Part shown: one piece after another, positions 37,322 to 44,901 of the stretch
Layout: every line of letters starts with the position of its first letter
Numbering within the stretch: position 1 is the stretch's first letter
Source of the DNA: Scytonema sp. UIC 10036
GTDB lineage: Bacteria > Cyanobacteriota > Cyanobacteriia > Cyanobacteriales > Nostocaceae
DNA length: 64,000 bases
Reading direction: 5' to 3'
Assembly: GCF_009725235.1 (NCBI RefSeq)
Contig: NZ_WJFC01000057.1
Span: 3,004 to 67,003, forward strand
Notes under the pieces: generated by a model
What the model was told of the DNA's origin: nothing
Databases searched by the model: none
The model's input: the letters and a program-made list of their open reading frames with translations, nothing else
Translations under genes and position numbers: made by a program

Positions 37322-37739
37322 GCAGAATCTCCTGCACACTGAGAAATCGCTGCTTCCATTTCTTCTAGAGAAATGGCTTTTCTGTCTGCTTCATATAGCA
37401 TCCGAGATAATTCTCTGACATCAATCTTAATAGGTTGTAAATAAACCTTGCCATCTTTGTCAATGACCAAATCAATCGAGTCCCCTGGTTGCAATTTGAG
37501 CCAAGAGCGAATTTCTAAAGGAATTGCAATTTGTCCGGAGTTGGTTAATGTTGTTAGAGGATGTTTGAAAAGTGGTTGGTTGTGATTTTAATCACATTAT
37601 TACCCCCCTTAGTCCCCCCTTGTAAAGGGGGGAAATAAGAAAAATTCGGTTCCCTCCCCTTTCCAAGGGGAGGGTTAGGGTGGGGTAAAAAATATTTAAT
37701 ACATCAATCATGACTTTTCAAACATCCTCTTAGTGCCAT
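37318..37739 (-). pseudogene. AbrB/VapB-type antitoxin interrupted by a MITE
   Basis: If 37557-37729 plus one TTA is removed, an 81-residue reading frame results with exact codon phase. It starts M-A-L-T-T-L-T-N-S-G-Q-I-A-I-P and contains L-Q-P-G-D-S-I-D-L. This is the AbrB-type fold of VapB/MazE antitoxins. The insertion falls after the third codon. The toxin partner is also reduced to a stub (37277-37321), so the pair is dead. Whether toxin loss came first cannot be told. Confidence 0.9.
37557..37729. mobile_element. 173-bp MITE with 17-bp terminal inverted repeats
   Basis: Ends are perfect inverse copies: GAGGATGTTTGAAAAGT (37557-37573) and its complement (37713-37729), flanked by the direct repeat TTA (37554-37556, 37730-37732). 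Its interior has two G/C-run palindromes and no gene. The TNA-type duplication and GAG ends fit the IS1031-like subgroup of the IS5 family, which is inference. It has split an antitoxin gene. Confidence 0.9.
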
Positions 37740-37836
37740 TTTTTGTTTCTAGAGATAAACGCTTTACAAAATTAGCGTTAAGCTGTCGCCTGGTGGTATT
37801 GACTTATTATTAATATACTGATAAAGCTAAAGTCAG

Positions 37837-38346
37837 CTAAATTCCCAAAACCATTCTAATGTTTTGTACAATTACCTGGGGTGGCTCGGCAACATCTATG
37901 TATATAGCATCTGATGGTTCTTCAAGTGTCTCAAATTGGCTGCTGAGCAATTTTTCGCTCATGTAATGATTTTGACGCTCGTGCAATCGCTGTTGAATCA
38001 ACTGGTAAGACCCCTTGAGGTACACTAGTTTGGTGCGATCGCTATCCAATACAAGATATTCGCGGTAGCTGTCTTTTAATGCGGAACAAGCCAATACCAC
38101 ATTCTTATTTTCCTGCAACCAGTGTTTAATAGCTGCCTGCAAATCTTGCAACCAGGGTTTTCGCTCCGCGTCACTGAGGGGGATACCACCTCGCATTTTC
38201 TCTATATTCTCTATCGAGTGGAAGTTATCAGCGTCACTAAATTCCCACTGTAAAGACTCTGCTAGCAGTTTTCCTATGGTAGTTTTGCCGACTCCTGAAA
38301 CACCCATTAAGATAATAATCATTGATTTGTAATTTGTCGATCGCAC
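37837..38346 (-). CDS. gntK: Gluconokinase
   Basis: 169 aa. P-loop kinase with G-V-S-G-V-G-K-T-T (Walker A), then the GntK family segment F-S-D-A-D-N-F-H-S and K-M-R-G-G-I-P-L-S-D-A-E-R-K-P-W-L. It phosphorylates D-gluconate with ATP to 6-phosphogluconate, feeding the oxidative pentose phosphate pathway. An internal ATG at 38322, giving a start right before I-I-I-L-M-G-V-S, is equally plausible. The gene is divergent from the LacI-type regulator with the O3 operator between them. It is the last step of the inferred inositol route. Confidence 0.93.
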   Translation of the reverse strand: MRSTNYKSMIIILMGVSGVGKTTIGKLLAESLQWEFSDADNFHSIENIEKMRGGIPLSDAERKPWLQDLQAAIKHWLQENKNVVLACSALKDSYREYLVLDSDRTKLVYLKGSYQLIQQRLHERQNHYMSEKLLSSQFETLEEPSDAIYIDVAEPPQVIVQNIRMVLGI

Positions 38347-38360
38347 TGTCTAAAATTTAC

Positions 38361-38366
38361 TATAAT
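38361..38366 (+). promoter_or_regulatory. Probable -10 box of the LacI-family gene
   Basis: Consensus TATAAT immediately upstream of operator O3. No matching TTGACA at the ideal spacing was found, so the promoter assignment is tentative. Repressor bound at O3 would block it. Confidence 0.45.
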
Positions 38367-38370
38367 ATAT

Positions 38371-38390
38371 TTATGCACACGTGTGCAAAA
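38371..38390. promoter_or_regulatory. LacI-type operator O3
   Basis: Core GCACACGTGTGC (38375-38386), flanked by TTAT and AAAA. It lies in the 63-bp gap between divergent gluconokinase and the LacI-family gene, next to a TATAAT. Likely autoregulatory and controlling both directions. Confidence 0.85.
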
Positions 38391-38409
38391 GAAAAATTAA
38401 GTATGACAA

Positions 38410-39444
38410 ATGAGCAAACGAAAAATTTCCATAGAAGATATTGCTCGAAGAGCAGGCGTTTCTCATTCCACGGTTTCACGCGCATTGCGAGATAACTCTC
38501 TCATTAGCCCTCAGGTGCGAGAGGAAATTAAGAAAATAGCGCGGGAAATGAACTATGTGCCTAATGCTGTAGCTCAAAGCCTGCAAAATAAACGCACGAA
38601 TACTATCGGAGTCGTCGTCACTTCCATCGCAGATCCCTTTTTTGCTGAGGTGGTAGAAGGAATAGAACAAGTAGCTAGAGCGGCGGGCTTGAGTGTGTTG
38701 TTAAGTACTTCACACCGAGATTTTGAGCAAGAAGTAGCAGCTATTGATAGTTTTCACCGCCGCCGGGTGGACGGTATCTTGGTAGCCGATTCGCGAATTA
38801 GCAAACACCATACACAGCAACTCGCGCAAATTGCCGTACCAATAGTTTTTCTCAATAGCCAGACTCAAGAGCAGCCCGAAATGTTTCACTTTGTTGCCAT
38901 AGACGACTGTTTGGGTGCGCGATTGGCTGTAGAGCATCTTTTGAGTCTAGGACATACCTCTATTGGATACTTGGGTGTAGGCGATCGCAGTAGATCGAAC
39001 CAGCTGCGCTTGGAAGGATATCGCATGACTCTGAGTGAAGCTGGTTTATCACCAAAGACTGATTGGGTGGCAATGAGTGATGAAGAATATGGCAGAACCA
39101 ACGATGTTGCGATCGGTCAACAACTGCTACCTACACTATTTAATAATGGCGTAACTGGCATTTTTTGTTATAACGACATGGTAGCCGTTGGAGCAATGCT
39201 TGCTTGTCAAGAGCTAGGTATTTCAGTACCGCAAGATTTAAGCCTAGTTGGATTTGATGGTATTGCACTGTCGCGTTACGTTACCCCGCCACTGACAACA
39301 GTTTGCCAACCAATGTTAGAACTTGGTCGCTCTGCTATGCAAATGTTACTTGATGTATTACAGGAAAAAAGTGTAGAAAATCTTGTTTTATCTCCTTTTC
39401 TAGTAAAACGAGGTAGCACTACAGAACCAATAATCAATGGCTAA
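38410..39444 (+). CDS. LacI-family transcriptional regulator
   Basis: 344 aa. N-terminal helix-turn-helix and hinge: I-E-D-I-A-R-R-A-G-V-S-H-S-T-V-S-R-A-L, then Y-V-P-N-A-V-A-Q-S-L. The periplasmic-binding-like effector domain has I-G-V-V-V-T-S-I-A-D-P-F-F and D-L-S-L-V-G-F-D-G-I-A. Family members are repressors released by a sugar-like ligand. Palindromes O1-O3 are the obvious targets; the ligand may be inositol, glucuronate or a later intermediate. It heads the plus-strand group lacI-type, uxaC, SDR and LarA-like gene. Confidence 0.95.
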   Translation: MSKRKISIEDIARRAGVSHSTVSRALRDNSLISPQVREEIKKIAREMNYVPNAVAQSLQNKRTNTIGVVVTSIADPFFAEVVEGIEQVARAAGLSVLLSTSHRDFEQEVAAIDSFHRRRVDGILVADSRISKHHTQQLAQIAVPIVFLNSQTQEQPEMFHFVAIDDCLGARLAVEHLLSLGHTSIGYLGVGDRSRSNQLRLEGYRMTLSEAGLSPKTDWVAMSDEEYGRTNDVAIGQQLLPTLFNNGVTGIFCYNDMVAVGAMLACQELGISVPQDLSLVGFDGIALSRYVTPPLTTVCQPMLELGRSAMQMLLDVLQEKSVENLVLSPFLVKRGSTTEPIING

Positions 39445-39525
39445 TTGCTAATGGCTAATTGCTAATGGCTAATTGCTAATGGCTAATTGCTAATGGCTAA
39501 TTGCTAATTGCTAATTGCTAATGAC
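39437..39525. repeat. Heptamer tandem repeat (GCTAATG/GCTAATT)
   Basis: About twelve heptamer units alternating gctaatg and gctaatt. It begins inside the last codons and stop of the LacI-family gene and fills the gap to uxaC. STRR-like. Confidence 0.92.
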
Positions 39526-39527
39526 AA

Positions 39528-40967
39528 ATGACAAATAACCAAAAAAATATGTTGACCAAAAAATGGAGTTTATCTCCTAATCGTTGCTTTGCTCCAGAAC
39601 CCGTTCAAAGACGGCTAGCCCATCAATTTTTTGAAACCATCTCTGCTCTACCGTTAGTCTGTCCTCACGGTCACGTAGATCCAGCCTTGTTAGCTAATCC
39701 AACCGCCCGTTTTGGGTCGCCGACCGAATTATTTATTATCCCCGATCACTACATTTTCCGCATGCTCTACAGTCGGGGTATATCTTTGCAAGCTTTGGGT
39801 ATCCCTACAAGCGATGGTTCGCCTGTAGAAACTGACCACCGCAAAATCTGGCAAATTTTCGCCGAACATTTTTACCTATTTCGGGGTACTCCATCGGGTT
39901 TGTGGTTGAAAGACGAACTTATTAACGTCTTTGGGGTGGATGAGCCTTTAAATGCTCGCAATGCTGGTTATATCTACGATTATTTAGAAAAGCAGTTAGC
40001 GTTACCAGCATTTTCACCTCGTGCTTTATTCAAACGCTTTAACATTGAAGTGCTTTGTACTACTGATGCAGCGAGCGATACTCTTGAGAACCATCAATCT
40101 CTCCACCAAGAAGGTTTTACTCAAATCAAACCTACTTTTCGACCAGATGCAGTGGTTAATCTAGACACTCCAAGTTGGCGCGAAAATCTGACTAAGCTAG
40201 AAAGCACTGTAGGACGAGAAATTAACACTTACGCTATTTTTATACAAATTTTAGAAGAACGTCGGGCTTTCTTTAAAAAAATGGGTGCGACGGCTACTGA
40301 CCAAAGTGCAGCTACACCTTATACTACGCGTCTTTCCGCGCAAGAAGCAGAAACGATTTTTGCAAGAGCATTAACTAACAAGCTAAATCCAGGTGATGCA
40401 GAGCGTTTTACTGGTCATATGTTCGTGGAAATGGCTCGTATGAGTGTGGAGGATGGGTTGGTGATGCAAATGCATTGCGGGATTATGCGTAATCATAATC
40501 CCGATATCTTTGAACGCTTTGGGTCTGACAAAGGTGCTGATATTCCTTTAAAAATAGAGTGGACTGAAAATCTGCGCCCTCTGTTGAACGCTTATGGTAA
40601 CAATTCACACTTTCACTTAATCCTGTTTGGATTGGATGAAAGCACTTATAGCCGCGAACTAGCTCCTCTTGCTGGTCATTATCCCGCAGTCTTGCTCGGT
40701 CCACCCTGGTGGTTTCACGATAGCGTAAATGGTATGGAGCGCTACTTCAATATGGTCATGGAAACGGCTGGGCTTTACAATACGGCAGGATTTAACGATG
40801 ATACACGGGCTTTTGTTTCCATTCCTGCACGTCATGCTGTCTGGCGGCGTGTTGCTTGTAACTGGATAGCTGGATTGGTTATGCGTGGATTGGTTGAGGA
40901 AGAAGAAGGCTATGAGATGGCTCAGGCTTTAGCTTACGACCTCGCTAAAGCTGCTTATAAACTATAG
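39528..40967 (+). CDS. uxaC: Uronate isomerase
   Basis: 479 aa (an alternative ATG at 39549 gives 472). It interconverts D-glucuronate and D-fructuronate. It is an amidohydrolase-superfamily enzyme: metal-site H-G-H (His47, His49) in C-P-H-G-H-V-D-P, followed by the UxaC segments F-I-I-P-D-H-Y, C-T-T-D-A-A-S-D, M-Q-M-H-C-G and the C-terminal V-W-R-R-V-A-C-N-W-I-A-G. It lies downstream of the regulator after a repeat spacer and upstream of the SDR gene. It would use the glucuronate made by the inositol oxygenase. Confidence 0.95.
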   Translation: MTNNQKNMLTKKWSLSPNRCFAPEPVQRRLAHQFFETISALPLVCPHGHVDPALLANPTARFGSPTELFIIPDHYIFRMLYSRGISLQALGIPTSDGSPVETDHRKIWQIFAEHFYLFRGTPSGLWLKDELINVFGVDEPLNARNAGYIYDYLEKQLALPAFSPRALFKRFNIEVLCTTDAASDTLENHQSLHQEGFTQIKPTFRPDAVVNLDTPSWRENLTKLESTVGREINTYAIFIQILEERRAFFKKMGATATDQSAATPYTTRLSAQEAETIFARALTNKLNPGDAERFTGHMFVEMARMSVEDGLVMQMHCGIMRNHNPDIFERFGSDKGADIPLKIEWTENLRPLLNAYGNNSHFHLILFGLDESTYSRELAPLAGHYPAVLLGPPWWFHDSVNGMERYFNMVMETAGLYNTAGFNDDTRAFVSIPARHAVWRRVACNWIAGLVMRGLVEEEEGYEMAQALAYDLAKAAYKL

Positions 40968-41010
40968 CGGTTCTCAGTTGAATCAAGTACAGATCGATCT
41001 GCGTCCATCC

Positions 41011-41047
41011 GCGTTCATCTGCGGTTCCATAACTTTTTTATGTATTG
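41011..41047. repeat. Dispersed repeat, forward copy
   Basis: The segment gcgttcatctgcggttcc, followed by ataacttttttatgtattg, recurs inverted at 44686-44724. It lies just upstream of the SDR start and creates a false 27-codon N-terminal extension. Confidence 0.85.
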
Positions 41048-41058
41048 AGGAATTATTA

Positions 41059-41907
41059 ATGCCAGACTTGATTTTGAATAAACTTTTTAGTCTGAAAGAC
41101 CGGGTAGCTGTGGTCACGGGAGGTTCTGGTGTGCTTGGTGGGGCTATGGCAGAAGGTTTGGCTCTTGCTGGAGCAAAAGTCGTTGTTTTAGGTCGCAATG
41201 AAGCACGGGCGGCTGCGATTGTGGCTGCGATTACTGCTAGCGGTGGAGAAAGCATGGCTGTGCTCGCAGATGTTTGCGATCGCTCTCAATTAGAAATAGC
41301 CAGAGCCTCTATTTTAAGACATTGGGGTCAAATAGACATCTTAGTCAACATGGCTGGTGGCAATATCCCCGCCGCCACCATTAATGCAGATGCTACTATT
41401 TTTGATATGCCACATAAAGCTTTTGAGGAAGTGGTTAGCCTCAACCTGATGGGGACTTTACTACCCAGCCAAGTCTTTGGTCAAGCAATGATCGAAAGAG
41501 ATGGAATGGATAGTCAACCCCACGGTTGTATTGTCAATATTTCTTCTATGTCCGCTACACGTGTTATCAGTCGCGTGGTTGGTTACTCAGCCGCTAAAGC
41601 GGGGATAGATAACTTTACACGATGGCTAGCTGTAGAACTCGCGCAAAAGTATGGAGCTGGGCTGAGAGTGAATGCGATCGCACCTGGTTTCTTTATAGGC
41701 GAGCAAAACCGAGATTTACTACTACATCCAGATGGCAGTTTAACCATTCGCGGGCAAAAAATCATTGAGCATACCCCAGCAGGTCGTTTTGGAGAACCAA
41801 ACGAATTACTCAGCACCTTAATTTGGTTGTGCAGTGCTGGTTCTAGTTTTGTCAACGGGGTAGTCGTGCCAGTAGACGGTGGGTTTAGTATTTATAGTGG
41901 AGTTTAA
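41059..41907 (+). CDS. SDR-type D-mannonate oxidoreductase (fructuronate reductase)
   Basis: Start chosen at ATG 41059, with GAGGA 7 bases upstream (282 aa). The frame opens at 40978, but that part is repeat sequence. The NAD(P)-binding motif is T-G-G-S-G-V-L-G-G, and the catalytic site has N-I-S-S-M-S and Y-S-A-A-K. Segments F-D-M-P, L-L-P-S-Q-V-F-G, P-G-F-F-I-G-E-Q-N-R and P-V-D-G-G-F-S-I-Y-S-G-V match SDR fructuronate reductases such as YjmF of Bacillus as I remember them. The reaction is fructuronate + NAD(P)H to D-mannonate. It is two bases from the LarA-like gene, so the pair is co-translated. Confidence 0.9.
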   Translation: MPDLILNKLFSLKDRVAVVTGGSGVLGGAMAEGLALAGAKVVVLGRNEARAAAIVAAITASGGESMAVLADVCDRSQLEIARASILRHWGQIDILVNMAGGNIPAATINADATIFDMPHKAFEEVVSLNLMGTLLPSQVFGQAMIERDGMDSQPHGCIVNISSMSATRVISRVVGYSAAKAGIDNFTRWLAVELAQKYGAGLRVNAIAPGFFIGEQNRDLLLHPDGSLTIRGQKIIEHTPAGRFGEPNELLSTLIWLCSAGSSFVNGVVVPVDGGFSIYSGV

Positions 41908-41909
41908 AA

Positions 41910-43166
41910 ATGTATTCAGCAGCCATAACTAACGGAATACTTTCCGAAGAAAAAGTTTCTCAGTTGGTTCATGAAGCTTTGGCAGACCCCAAGTTAGATG
42001 GACAGCGCATCCTAGTGTTAATTCCCGATGGAACTCGCTCTGCTCCCATTCCTCAAATGTTTCGATTGCTACACAAAGAATTGAGTGAGAGGGCTGTATC
42101 TCTGGATTTTTTGATTGCTTTGGGTACACATAATCCCATGAGTGAAGAACAAATCAATCGCTTGGTGGGAGTAACCCCCGAAGAGAGAGAAACAACTTTT
42201 AAAAAAGTTCGCATCTTTAACCATCTTTGGAATGAACCGGATACCTTTATTTCTTGTGGAGTTATTTCAGCTTCGGAAATAGGAGAAATCAGCAATGGAA
42301 TGCTGTATCAGCCAGTAGAAGTGAGGATTAACAAACTTGTAACAGAATACGATTTAATTGTTGTTTGCAGTCCAGTCTTTCCTCACGAAGTTGTTGGTTT
42401 TTCCGGTGGAAATAAATATTTTTTTCCTGGTATTAGTGGTCTGGAAGTCATCAATTTATCACACTGGCTGGGGGCATTAATTACCTGTTATGAAATCATT
42501 GGTACACCAGGAATAACACCCGTTCGGCGATTGATTAACCGAGCCGCCAGCCTAATTCCTACTCCAAAGCTTTGTTTGGCAATGGTAGTCGCACCAAAAA
42601 CGAATCAATTAGCTGGGCTTTACATCGAGAAACCAGAGGAAGCGTGGGAAGCGGCTTCACAATTATCAGCCAAACTGCATATCAAATACGTAGACAAGCC
42701 GTTTAAACAAGTGCTTTCTGTCATGCCCAAAATGTATGATGACATTTGGACAGCAGCTAAAGGAATGTACAAGCTAGAGCCTGTAGTGGCTGATGGAGGT
42801 GAATTAATTATATATGCACCTCACATTAGTGAGTTTAGCTATACACACGGTAAAATCTTGGCTGAAGTTGGCTACCACGTGCGAGATTACTTCCTCAAAC
42901 AGTGGGATAAATTCCAAGGTTATCCCGGTGGAGTACTAGCCCACAGTACTCACTTGAAAGGTATGGGTACTTTCGATCCTAAAAAAGGCGAACAAGCACG
43001 GATTCGTGTCACCCTAGCGACTGGTATTTCCCCCGAACGCTGTGCTGCTCATAACTTAAACTATTGCGATCCGGCTACCATTCGACCTACAGAATGGGCT
43101 AATCGGGAGAATGAAGGTATTTTGCTTGTGCCGAAAGCTGGCGAAATACTGTATCGTCTTAAGTAG
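41910..43166 (+). CDS. LarA-family nickel-pincer racemase/epimerase, candidate D-mannonate/D-gluconate 2-epimerase
   Basis: 418 aa, DUF2088/LarA fold. Active-site landmarks are kept: D40-G-T-R43, His74 (L-G-T-H-N-P-M), His159 (F-P-H-E-V-V-G), Lys169 in S-G-G-N-K-Y (the lysine that binds the pincer cofactor in lactate racemase) and His185. The His-Lys-His spacings (10 and 16) equal those of lactate racemase LarA. The family includes racemases of lactate, malate and others, and to my knowledge gluconate 2-epimerases. The gene is two bases downstream of the mannonate oxidoreductase, and no mannonate dehydratase gene is nearby. Substrate is inferred from context. Cofactor-synthesis genes larB, larC and larE are not in the window. 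Confidence 0.85.
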   Translation: MYSAAITNGILSEEKVSQLVHEALADPKLDGQRILVLIPDGTRSAPIPQMFRLLHKELSERAVSLDFLIALGTHNPMSEEQINRLVGVTPEERETTFKKVRIFNHLWNEPDTFISCGVISASEIGEISNGMLYQPVEVRINKLVTEYDLIVVCSPVFPHEVVGFSGGNKYFFPGISGLEVINLSHWLGALITCYEIIGTPGITPVRRLINRAASLIPTPKLCLAMVVAPKTNQLAGLYIEKPEEAWEAASQLSAKLHIKYVDKPFKQVLSVMPKMYDDIWTAAKGMYKLEPVVADGGELIIYAPHISEFSYTHGKILAEVGYHVRDYFLKQWDKFQGYPGGVLAHSTHLKGMGTFDPKKGEQARIRVTLATGISPERCAAHNLNYCDPATIRPTEWANRENEGILLVPKAGEILYRLK

Positions 43167-43232
43167 TTCCTGCTACCAATAACACTTTACGAGCGCTTCC
43201 AACTAGTACTGAGCCAATATATTGATTAATTC

Positions 43233-43463
43233 ATGAATTATAACAACATTATCACGAGCGAGCCTGGAAAACGTAATGGAAAACCCTGTATTAGGGGAAT
43301 GCGAATTACCGTGTACGATATCTTAGAATACCTTGCAGGCGGTATGACAGAAGAAAAAATCTTGGAAGATTTTTCTGAACTAACTTCGGAAGACATAAAA
43401 GCTTGTCTTGCTTTTGCAGCCGAGCGCGAGAAGAAGTTATTTCTGCACCACAAGAAATTGTAG
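43233..43463 (+). CDS. DUF433 antitoxin-like protein, orphan
   Basis: 76 aa. DUF433 pattern: I-I-T-S-E-P-G-K-R-N-G-K-P-C-I-R-G-x-R-I-T-V-Y-D-I-L, then G-G-M-T-E-E-K-I-L-E-D-F and L-T-S-E-D-I-K-A-C-L-A-F-A. DUF433 proteins usually precede a DUF5615 PIN-like toxin, but no such gene follows here; downstream is non-coding sequence. It is therefore a solitary antitoxin or the survivor of a broken pair. Placed 66 bp after the LarA-like gene, same strand. Confidence 0.85.
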   Translation: MNYNNIITSEPGKRNGKPCIRGMRITVYDILEYLAGGMTEEKILEDFSELTSEDIKACLAFAAEREKKLFLHHKKL

Positions 43464-43759
43464 GCTATTTTTAGCATTGCTGATTGATAGTATGAAAATC
43501 GCACGCACTCGTCACAGAAAAACCTTAGCGTCTTTGCGTCTTTGCGTGAGGCTAAAAAATAATTCATATTTTAATTCAGCAACGCCATATTTTTTATTTG
43601 GAAGTCCGTAACGTCGCACAACTAGCTCCTGTAAAAAAAATTATATCTTTGTAGGGAATTTAAGTAGAATTTAGTCCCGTAGAATGATATTATGAGAAAA
43701 ATTTTCAAAGCAAAGTGTGTTTCTGCATCCAAATTAAATAGGATGTTATGTGAGGAGTC

Positions 43760-44668
43760 ATGGTGCAACAATTGCCCGTGTTAACAAGCTGTTATATCGT
43801 AGGAGCGATCGCCCTCCTATCCGCTCAGCCTGTATGGGCTGAAATGAACCAAGTCACTGATGTTACCGTCAATCCTGCTAAAGAAGGAATTGAGGTTATC
43901 TTGCAGACAACAAGCCCCAAGTTGTCAAAAGTTGTTAGCTCTACCTATGAAAAGACTTATATCGCTGAACTGACAAATACCCAACTGCGTTTGGAGTCAG
44001 GAAAACCTTTTAATGTCAGCAATCCTGCTAATGGTATCACTAGTGTTACCGTCACTTCCTTCAATACCAGTAGTGTACGTACTGTAGTGACTGGTATTGA
44101 TAGTCCACCTGCCGTTAAGATAGAACAAAGTGATGGTAACTTGGTGCTGACAGTAGCTGCACCAGCACAGACATCTGCAAGCGCTGAACCACAAGAACTC
44201 ACCGCAAAACAAGAACAAGAGTCAGATATTGAACTGAGTGTTACCGCCAATCGCCCCACGACTCTTCTACGGGAAATACTAGCGACGGTAGACATCAAAA
44301 CAGAAGAGGAACTGGAGAGGGAAGAAGCCCTTCCTCGGACTGTTGGCGAACAACTGCAAGCTTTTCCAGGAATTGTTATTAACCGTTTGGGTGTGTTGAG
44401 TGGTTCTGCTAACGTTCGCGGATTGACAGGAGAACGGATTGGCGTACTGGTGGATGGGGAAAGCTTACCGAATTTAGAATTTGGTCTGGATTTGGGAAGC
44501 GATCCCTTTCGAGTCGAACGATTAGAAGTTCTTAAAGGTTCGGCGTCATCTATTTACGGTGCTGATGCTTTTGGAGGTGTGATTAGTATTATTACTACGA
44601 CTCCCAAACCGGATGCACCTTTTGGCGTCCGTGCTTTTGCATTTGGCGGTGGATTTGTACGTATATAG
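43760..44668 (+). pseudogene. TonB-dependent receptor, truncated after the plug domain
   Basis: 302 aa. A signal peptide ends near P-V-W-A-E, then an AMIN domain (about 30-135) and a linker. The plug domain (about 185-300) has T-V-G-E-Q-L-Q-A-F-P-G-I, the N-V-R-G-L strand and D-P-F-R-V-E-R-L-E-V-L-K-G-S-A-S-S-I-Y-G. Full cyanobacterial siderophore receptors have over 800 residues; here the beta-barrel is missing altogether. The stop is followed within 20 bases by a dispersed repeat (44686-44724), so the remainder was probably lost by recombination. It cannot form a channel. Confidence 0.88.
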
Positions 44669-44685
44669 GGCTTTTCAATTGGGTG

Positions 44686-44724
44686 CAATACATAAAAAAA
44701 AGTTATGGAACCGCAGATGAACGC
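44686..44724. repeat. Dispersed repeat, inverted copy
   Basis: The segment caatacataaaaaaaag, continuing with ttatggaaccgcagatgaacgc, is the inverse complement of 41011-41047. It marks the point where the TonB receptor gene breaks off. Confidence 0.85.
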
Positions 44725-44840
44725 AGCCCGTAGCAGATAAATCTTATCCTCATCTTCAGTAAAAAGAGATAGGTAACCCTTTTAGTACATGGATACTATA
44801 AATTGAGGACAACGAAATGTATGATACATATCTATTAGTC

Positions 44841-44869
44841 GTAGGGGCGCGGCGGCCTTGCGTCCCTAC
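44841..44869. repeat. GTAGGGGCGC hairpin repeat
   Basis: Arms gtaggggcgc and tgcgtccctac. Related copies stand at 46985-47012 (degenerate) and 58816-58853 (perfect). A dispersed hairpin element; no function seen. Confidence 0.75.
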
Positions 44870-44901
44870 AGAGGTATTTGTATCAGCAAACGGTGAAAGG
44901 C

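Noticed and set aside
40978..41058. 27-codon extension of the SDR protein
   Set aside because: It overlaps a dispersed repeat; the ATG at 41059 has a GAGGA site.
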